A stretch of 25,000 nucleotides of DNA, from contig CM022665.1 of NCBI GenBank assembly GCA_012295275.1, positions 48,072,564-48,097,563 on the forward strand, written 5' to 3'. Source of the stretch: Chrysomallon squamiferum. Lineage: Eukaryota > Mollusca > Gastropoda > Neomphalida > Peltospiridae. Below, piece after piece: positions 17,601 to 25,000 of this stretch. Numbering within the stretch: position 1 is the first letter of the stretch; each line of letters starts with the position of its first letter. Under the pieces are notes generated by a model. The model did not search any database and had not been told where the DNA came from. It worked only from the letters and a program-made list of their open reading frames with translations. The position numbers were made by a program, and so were the translations under genes.

Positions 17601-17819
17601 CTAACAAGAAATATTAATTTGTTTACGCTTAGCACATCTCAAATATCTTCTTTCTTTTTTTTTAAATAAGATTTAAAGCGAACTAACGAAACAAATAATT
17701 TTAAATTTCAAATAATAACTTTACTAGACGAATGTAATTTAAAAGTTAAACTGCTCTGAGATGAATTAGTATTTCTGAATGTTTAAAGTGAGATGATAAT
17801 CAATTCTCAGAACGTAAGT

Positions 17820-18039
17820 AGCCGCATCTTCATTTGTTTCCTGTGACCTTTTGTCAAAGTTGTATCCGCAGCAGCATCACCGCGTATTGATCACGTCGTG
17901 ATCGATGTCGCACGAGCATTCCGTCCCCGTCCACTCCCACCTGACTCGTTCTCAACTGTCTTGTCCTCGTCACCAGCGCGTGCACACACACAGACTGACT
18001 TCACGTGCACACACACAGACTGACTTCACGTGCTTCAAC
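17820..18039 (+). promoter_or_regulatory. CpG-richer block upstream of a candidate first exon
   Basis: Higher GC and CpG than the flanks, with GATCACGTCGTGATC (imperfect palindrome, about 17889) and an exact 25-bp tandem duplication (17979-18003 and 18004-18028) reading CGTGCACACACACAGACTGA plus CTTCA. Reads as promoter/5' UTR of the ATG at 18040. Confidence 0.35.
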
Positions 18040-18067
18040 ATGGCTGGCGTCAGAGCACCTCCGAAAA
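18040..18067 (+). CDS. Candidate first coding exon, unrecognised
   Basis: ATG in good context (CAACATGGC), coding MAGVRAPPK and one further base, then a consensus donor AA|GTAAGA at 18068. Followed by AT-rich intron-like sequence. No downstream exon has been linked, so the product is unknown and this may be chance. Confidence 0.3.
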
Positions 18068-18586
18068 GTAAGATCATTTTTAAATTATTTAAATACATTA
18101 TATGTGAAATACTTTCTTTTAACTCAATTATAGTTTATTTAATTAATATGTATTTCATTTTGTTTATTTATTATTTTTTGTTTTTTATTTTTTTTAATAA
18201 AATTTATGATTGGTTTATTATATGAATAATTTATATTTAATTTGTCGACTTTATATTTTATTTGTTTGTTTGTTTGTTAATTAATTAATTAATTAATTTA
18301 TTTATTTGTTTGTTTATTTGTTTATTTATTTATTTATGTATTTACTTACTTATTTTATTTTAGTTTTCTTGCATACTTTTTCTGCAAATTTCATCATACA
18401 GATTAAAATAAAATACTGTATTTTGTACACAAATTGTAAAGTGAAATGAAAAGAAATAAATTTATATTATTAATTTCTTTAACTTAACAAACTGAGCTCT
18501 TTGATTTCAGTTTTTGTTTATTTCGTTAATTGTTTATTATTTGTTGTTGTTTTGTTATGCTTTTGTCGTCGGTGTTGTTGCTGATG

Positions 18587-18623
<37 letters not shown>

Positions 18624-19888
18624 TGTTTTGCTTTTTTTTAATGTTATTTTTTGTATAAATTTTAACAATAAAAATGTTTTATATATTTTATAAATATACA
18701 AGAATAATTGTAACTAACCACTCTCACAAAACCTGACTCTATTTCTTTTATTTTAATACCATAAACATAAAATTAATTTTAATTTGAAATAATTAGAATA
18801 TTTATAAGCAGTTATTTTTTACATTCTTTCTTTTCTTATTTTAATTTCTAATAAGGATAACTAACAGACATATAACTATATTTCTCTTTCTCACAAATTT
18901 CATTTTAAGTGAGAACATTAAGTAATATATATATTTAATAATAAAAAACAAATGTTTATGCAGTTACTGCGAAGTTAAGAATGGAAAGACAAATTAGGAA
19001 GAAATCTTAATTTAAAGTGGTTTGAACGTTACAAGTATAGCCTATCTTGTACGTGATTAGAATAATTTTCAAAATAACCAGACGGCGAGAAAAATTTTGT
19101 GTTAAAAAAAAAACGACGCCGACAACAACAACAGTTACAACGATAATAAATTTGTATATTTAAAAGTCCACATCTGTTTGCTCTGTCTTCCGCTTAAACA
19201 ATTATTTGAATAATTACATCAGACTTGAAAAGAAGTGAATAAGTAATGCACGTATCATTGTTTTCAAATTACAGCAGTTTTAACATGTTGTCAGTGTTCT
19301 TAAAACTCGTAACTTACTAGTGAAAAGTTTAAAAATTATTTTGATTTAGCGTTAACATTAAACATGTATTTTAATCAGAATAAACTAATTTTTATACGTT
19401 AAGTTAAATTTTAAAACTATTGTTAAAGATTCCTGTTATCTTTTTTAAACTGATCATCTTTTTCTTATCGAGAATTATAATTTCAGTTATGTATGTAAAA
19501 CAAAGAAAAAACTTGTTGTAAAAGTCATTCACCGACCATTATAAATCACGTTTTTCTCTGACATAAAATTACATTTTTTCATTACTGGACAGTCTGATAA
19601 TTTGCAAAGGTTTTATCCTCAGTTTTAATAAAGAATTCAAAACAAATGATATGCAGTACAAAATAAATTAAAATCTTTATTACAGTGAGATATCTCCCCT
19701 TTGTCTTATCGGTGGCTTTTTCTTTTCTTTCTTTTTTCGTTTTCTTTTTTTTTTTTACACACGAACAAATAAAAACAATATTTTCTTTATTTCTTTTTTT
19801 ACTTTTCTCCCAGTTCACAAATCAAATTGCGCATTTTCTATCTATCTGTCCCTCTTTATTCATTCATTTATTTATTTATTCATTTCAT

Positions 19889-19943
<55 letters not shown>

Positions 19944-20414
19944 TTGGTTTAGTTATTAATTACGAACATTAGAAACAGTCTGCGATTTGAACTGCAAACA
20001 TTGATTTTAAAATTTTACTGTTACTGGAACGTCAAAAAATTATTCAGCATTTCGAAAATTTCGGAAATAAAAATAAACTTTCTATCTTGATATTATCAGT
20101 ATATTACTGAATTGTTTTTCTTTCTTTTTTTTTTTTTTTTTTTTTCTTTTTTGTGTGAGTGTGTGTGTCAACAGTTATAATTAAAAGAAACAAACTTTTG
20201 TTCTAAGCTAAAAGGGTAAATTTACTGAAGATCGCAAATTTTTTCTGTATTAAATTTTGAAAGAAAACTTTTCACAACTTGTTAGACCTAATTTTAATCT
20301 TTATTCTCTTCATCCTGTGATTACTTAACGAATATCTTATTTCTGTTTATCAAAATGCGAAGTTTTTTTATTTCTAATAAGAAAGCGGTACAATATTGCC
20401 AATAGTTCACCAGT

Positions 20415-20449
<35 letters not shown>

Positions 20450-20640
20450 ATTATTATTAATGAATAAATTCATTTATTTATTAATTCATTTACTTACGTT
20501 GCACGTTAACTTCTGCGTGTTTAAGAACGAGCGATTCGACTTAAAAAATGTTTCAAGTACGAGAAAACAATGAGAGATGTTAAATAAAGTTAGGTTTTTG
20601 TTGTAGGCAGTTTTTACTTGATAACAAATACATTTGTGTT
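18068..20640. other. AT-rich microsatellite-dense sequence, no gene seen
   Basis: Contains TTTG/TTAA/TTTA runs (18255-18345), GTTTT-type runs (18580-18640), a (TTTA)n run (19870-19945), poly(T) (20120-20145) and (GTT)n (20415-20450). No exon or RNA gene could be supported on either strand. Confidence 0.6.
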
Positions 20641-20900
20641 AAGTTCACGCATTGTCTGCATTGTCCGCGCCGTCACAGTGTAAGAGTTTTGAGTAGAAAA
20701 CACTTGTGACGTCACAATGGCGTGACAAGCGGTAATCAATATTACCCATGAGGCGTGGCGATCAGCTACTGAATTTAAAGACAACTTTTTAGCGATGTTT
20801 TAAAGTGAAGTGGCTCCACAAATGGACGATTGACGGCCACAACGTGCACGACGAGACGTTGTCGCTGAACTAAAGAAAGCACTGACTGAATGTTCTGTTG
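20640..20900. promoter_or_regulatory. CpG-richer block with a perfect CRE palindrome
   Basis: Contains TTGTGACGTCACAA at 20704-20717, a perfect 14-bp palindrome with the full CRE (TGACGTCA), and several CpG-containing words to about 20870. The nearby ATGs open only 2-4 codon frames, so no protein is called. A transcription start or enhancer is possible. Confidence 0.35.
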
Positions 20901-21328
20901 ATAGAAAAGTATTAAAACAAACTTGAAATGTTTCCTAGTCACTCATTCTTCATCAAAACTGCACGTTAATAACCGGAAACAGCACCACTGCCTTTCATTC
21001 TCTAAAAAAAAAAAAAAAAAAAAAAAATGTATTCATCCACATTTTATTCATAACCTTTTCATGTCCCATCTATATTTTCACAAGCATTTGTATGTTATCA
21101 GACATCACAACCAATCAGAAAGCAGTCTGAAATCACGTGACTTGTTTTAACTAGTAATTTCTGTTACGAAACAGACTCTAAGCGGAAAATGAACTAAAAG
21201 ATCAATTCAGACATGTTTGATCTTGTTTACAAATAAACGTTTGATTCGTTTTAATTCTTAAAACAAAATAGTGTGATTTTATTTAATTTTTATATCTTTC
21301 TTTCTTTCTTTCTTTTTTATTATTGTTA

Positions 21329-21406
<78 letters not shown>

Positions 21407-22535
21407 TTTCAAATAAATGGTAGACAAAATAACAGAAAGAAAATTTTATATATGTCATTATTCATTCACAACAATCTGTAGAGACATATGTACACAAATG
21501 TATTTAAATGATCAAAAGAAATAAAAATATGAAATCTAATAATAATCATTAATATCAGAACATAGATTTTTTATGTAATTAAATATTATAATCATTTATC
21601 ATTTTACTTTTAAAATAAAATTTTAAAGACTCTGACTAGTTCGCTGTATTTAATAAAGCAAATAAAACACACATATTCTCAATCAGATTTCATTAATGTG
21701 TTCTTGTAAAATATTTTACCTCCCAAAAATAAGAAATAAATAAATAAATTATCATCGATTAAACGTTTACATACATGTTTATCATAATTTATTGTTTCTA
21801 TGATTTATTCTTTAAAAGTATATTTATTATTAATCTTTTGTTGTGAAAAAAGTAAGTGCCGTAGTTTTACTGTCTACTTTCATCATAATCATATTTTAAA
21901 ATGAAAAAATAAATAAATAAATAAATAAATTCTTTTCTCATTTATTTCAACCTCAGTAGAAAAAAAAAAAAAAGAACAAGTACACCAGAAGTAAAACAGA
22001 CATTAACAATAAAATTTTATTTATTTATTTATTTATTTATTTTGTTTCTTTTCCTACATTTTTATGTTCTTTTTTATGTTTTTCAGTATTTATTCATCAC
22101 ATTTTCTTCTTTTACATTTTTCAATACATTTTTCAATACATTTTTATATTATGCAGACAAATTACTGTTCCTTTTAAACACAAAATATTTCTTGATCTTT
22201 TATTAAGTAAAAAATAATATAAAAATATGAAGAATAATTTATAACAGCATCAATCAAAATTGTGTTTTGTATTCTTCGAAATTATTATTTAGCAAATATA
22301 CACAGACACATACACTGACATAATCACACATCACATTTTAACAAATTAAATTTCCATTCGTCATTTTTTATTATTATCTTTTTTTATTAGTAGTATTTTT
22401 TTTGGGGGCATTATTTTATATTTTAAATTACATTTTTAGAATCTTTACTTGATAACCTATCACATAATTTCTACTTTACTCAAAACCATCATTTGATAAT
22501 GCTCTGCATTTTATAAAATAGTTTGTGTATAAATA
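20901..22535. other. Low-complexity AT-rich sequence, no gene seen
   Basis: Includes a poly(A) tract (21005-21026), a TTTC/ATT/TTTA compound microsatellite (21298-21410), (AAAT)n (21909-21930) and (TTTA)n (22017-22041). No supported exon. Confidence 0.6.
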
Positions 22536-22539
22536 ACAC

Positions 22540-22900
22540 AGTGAAAGTAGTGACAGTATAAAACACTGAAAATAGTGACAGTATAAAACACAGTGAAAGT
22601 AGTGACAATATAAAACACAGTGAAAGTAGTGACAGTATAAAATACAGTGAAAATAGTGACAGTCTAAAACACTGAAAATAGTGACAGTATAAAACACAGT
22701 GAAAGTAGTGACAGTATAAAACACAGTGAAAGTAGTGACAGTGTAAAACACAGTGAAAACACAGTGAAAGTAGTGACAGTATAAAACACAGTGAAAGTAG
22801 TGACAGTATTAAAAGCACAGTGAAAGTAGTGACAGTATAAAAGCACAGTGAAAGTAGTGACAGTATTAAAACACAGTGAAAGTAGTGACTGTATAAAACA
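22540..22900. repeat. 27-bp minisatellite, about 13 copies, each with TATAAAA
   Basis: The unit is ACAGTGAAAGTAGTGACAGT plus ATAAAAC. Most copies contain GTATAAAAC. Small indels and a duplicated AACACAGTGAA at about 22746 are present. Open frames on the minus strand are repeat artefacts. Confidence 0.93.
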
Positions 22901-22901
22901 C

Positions 22902-22940
22902 ATGTTTGTCGAGAACGCCAGAGTTAATTGGACGAGTCAG
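22902..22940 (+). CDS. Candidate short coding exon beside the 27-bp array
   Basis: ATG at 22902 encodes MFVENARVNWTSQ, ending at CAG|GTAAGA (22941), phase 0. No homology recognised. It begins at the edge of the 27-bp array, which would then be promoter/UTR. Weakly supported. Confidence 0.2.
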
Positions 22941-22983
22941 GTAAGATGTAAGTATTGGTTATCTGTTTCTTTCACCTGAACAG

Positions 22984-23009
22984 GTGCGCGATTCTCACCA
23001 GGTACACAG
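22984..23009 (+). CDS. Candidate 26-nt micro-exon
   Basis: Preceded by TTTCTTTCACCTGAACAG (a good acceptor with a pyrimidine tract) and followed by CACAG|GTAAGT (consensus donor). Encodes VRDSHQVH plus two bases and would be in phase with the preceding candidate exon. Internal CAG|GT sites make alternatives likely, and the 43-nt gap between the two candidates would be unusually short for an intron. Unconfirmed. Confidence 0.18.
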
Positions 23010-23010
23010 G

Positions 23011-23983
23011 TAAGTCAATAACGTGTTTACACACAAACATCTCCCAGTGCTAATTAAACACACGTAATTGATGTCATTATTCCACCCTATGTCTTCTTGA
23101 TTCCTCAACCGTTAAGTGCAAAAATACAAAAATAAAATATCGATTTATTTATTCACTTTTATTACAGACTGAAGAAAAGACAAGCAGCAGAATTTTTTTT
23201 TTTTTTTTTTAAATTAAAATATTTTATTTGTAGTGGTCACCTTCTTCTTTATCAAAATTCTGTTTTTAATTTTAAAAAATATTTTTTTTTAACATCACAT
23301 GAAATATTTCTAATTTTTTTTTTTGAAACAGGAAAAGCAAAGATTTTTATAATCAAATAATATTAAATAAATATATAATATACTGTTAATATACGATGAG
23401 TTTCAATATTTTTACTTACAAAAAAAAAAAATCTAATGTTTCAATATCTTTTCTCTTATTTTTTAAAGACTATTCAGTATTTCGACATCTTATTATTAAT
23501 ATTACAGAAAAATATAAAAATAATAATAATAACAACAACAATAATAACAGTAGTAGCAAAATAATACTATTAATAATAATAGTAATTAAAAAAAAAGAAT
23601 AAAAAAGTTTCGAAATATTTTAATTTCGTTGAAAAATAATTTATACTTGTAAGCAAACCTTGGCTTTTTAATGATTTTAAAAACTGAGACTTTTTCGTTT
23701 AAAAAACCAAATATTAAACTAATTATAAAACATTTTTTCTATCTGGATTTGTCACCTTTGAAGTGCGCGATTAGAAACGAAAGTTTCTGAGAAAGTGAAA
23801 CACGACTTTCACTGCAGTTTGTAGTTTTAACATCTCAAGTTTTAGTTCATGTCAAACTTAGTAATCAACGTTCTTCTCAAAAACTGAACTGTATTTACAA
23901 CTGTAAGTTATACATCAGAATATTTTAATTATCTCTTCATCGTCATCACCATCATCATTCTTCTTCTTTCTCTTCTTCTTCTT

Positions 23984-24014
<31 letters not shown>

Positions 24015-24480
24015 TTATTATTATTATTATTATTAAAATTTTACATTATTCTTTCTTAATTTTAATTTTGTTTCTAATAAAAGATTTTAAAAAGTAACAA
24101 AAATGTAAAATATAAAAAACATTGTTTGTATTATTATTATAATTAATATTTATTTATTTGTTTATTTATTTATTGCTTTTGTATTATTTTTAAAAGATGG
24201 TGGTTATAGTGTCATTGTCGTGGTAGTAGTTGTCGTACTCTTGTCTTTTTTTCAATATTTGACTGAAATATAAGCAACATATCATTCTTATTAATTAATT
24301 CATTACAATCACATTTTAATTATATTTAATATAAATGAAGTTTAAAAAAGAACAGGAACTGGCGCAAAATTTTTTTTAAAAAAAATAAAAAATGAAGTAT
24401 TAAAATTACTTTAAAGTGTCTTGCAATTTATAATTTATCGGGTTCCTTTTCCTTTTTAATTCCAATCCAAATATATTTAT
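23011..24480. other. AT-rich low-complexity sequence, no gene seen
   Basis: Includes poly(T) (23191-23209), AAT/AAC trinucleotides (23519-23570), and a TTC run passing into a TTA run (23959-24034). No exon recognised. Confidence 0.6.
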
Positions 24481-25000
24481 TTTTAATCGATGTCCACTTT
24501 TCCGCTTTTTCCCTTTCTTGGCTGTCGGTGTAATTACAGCTGTAGGGAAGTTTCAGCTCCGCTCAATAGCGTCATCTTTTCACCGTGTGTGTGTTTTGTC
24601 ACGGAAACTCACGAGGACGTCCGAGTGAATGGTTACAAAAAATCGAGTGTTTTACGGACGGCGAGTTTACACAAAGCTTTCTCAATTGGCCGCGCGCTCC
24701 GCTAAGTCGAGCGTTTGCCTAACACACAGGAGACGGGCGTAATTAAAAGCTAAACACGGATTATCGGGACGTCTGCGCAACCTGGTAGGCTTGTCGCTTC
24801 TTGTCCCATTCTCTGCGCATCGACCGCCGCCAGCGCTGAACGTCTAAAAACGAGGCGCTTTTAGCCTCGTCTCAACCGCCAATGTAAGTCAATGGACAAG
24901 CCTTTTTAGCAGAAATACAAAATTATCAATTTTTCATTCTCCCATCCGCACAAGATGCTGCACAGCCGGCGTGGAGGTGAAATTTTCTCAACACTTCAAA
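24480..25000. other. GC-richer block of unknown nature
   Basis: CpG-rich unique-looking sequence with stop codons in all frames over its length. Holds a 7-bp stem hairpin (ACGAGGC, loop GCTTTTA, GCCTCGT at 24850-24870) and the near-palindrome CCAATGTAAGTCAATGG (24879-24895), which also resembles a splice donor (AAT|GTAAGT). It could be a promoter, a conserved non-coding element or an old dispersed repeat; the block runs off the window. Confidence 0.35.

Noticed and set aside
22476-22903. Three overlapping minus-strand open frames rich in FTVFYTVT
   Set aside because: Products of the 27-bp repeat read in three frames.

Overview
This window comes from an AT-rich, repeat-laden animal nuclear genome. 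The evidence is spliceosomal introns with GT/AG borders, Kozak-type starts, abundant microsatellites and minisatellites, and a multi-exon gene whose protein resembles an animal coiled-coil family. Nothing looks bacterial, viral or phage-like. The base composition and repeat style fit an invertebrate, but the sequence alone does not fix the taxon.

The one gene I can reconstruct runs on the minus strand from an ATG at 10720 to a stop at 813. Ten coding exons can be placed with consistent splice phases. Their joined product (about 404 residues seen, one exon of roughly 35 residues apparently missing) resembles CCDC83, a coiled-coil protein. The match rests on remembered family sequence, and covers the N-terminal coiled-coil, the W-K-R-E / V-A-I-H region, the F-L-T-Q region and the C-terminal D-Y-x-x-L-G-P-L...M-P-I-H segment. 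A lysine/glycine-rich N-terminus and an 11-residue glutamate run before the exon 9 donor are local features.

The striking feature is that tandem repeats sit on the exon borders of this gene, and several contain the splice site or exon end itself. A 40-bp unit contains the last 31 nt of exon 7 plus its donor, in about 18 copies. A 31-bp unit contains the exon 3 donor core, in about 30 copies. A unit of about 24 bp contains the exon 11 acceptor and first codons, in about 55 copies. The 3' array contains copies of the final codons and stop codon. Weaker examples touch the acceptors of exons 2, 4 and 6. This produces runs of decoy donors and acceptors inside the introns.

Layout: 1-812, 3' flank/UTR repeat array; 813-10720, the CCDC83-like gene; 10721-11300, its 5' flank; 11300-12395, unannotated AT-rich sequence; 12395-12930, a CpG-rich promoter-like block with a possible short plus-strand start; 12950-13755, a 63-bp minisatellite; 13756-16550, low-complexity sequence with a small CpG-richer patch near 14220-14400; 16560-17600, a degenerate array of about 80 bp period; 17820-18067, a CpG-richer block ending in a candidate plus-strand first exon; 18068-22530, mostly microsatellite-rich intergenic or intronic sequence, with a promoter-like block at 20640-20900; 22540-22900, a 27-bp array followed by clustered donor-like sites; 24480-25000, a GC-richer block of unknown nature. 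Apart from the CCDC83-like gene, all gene calls here are tentative.
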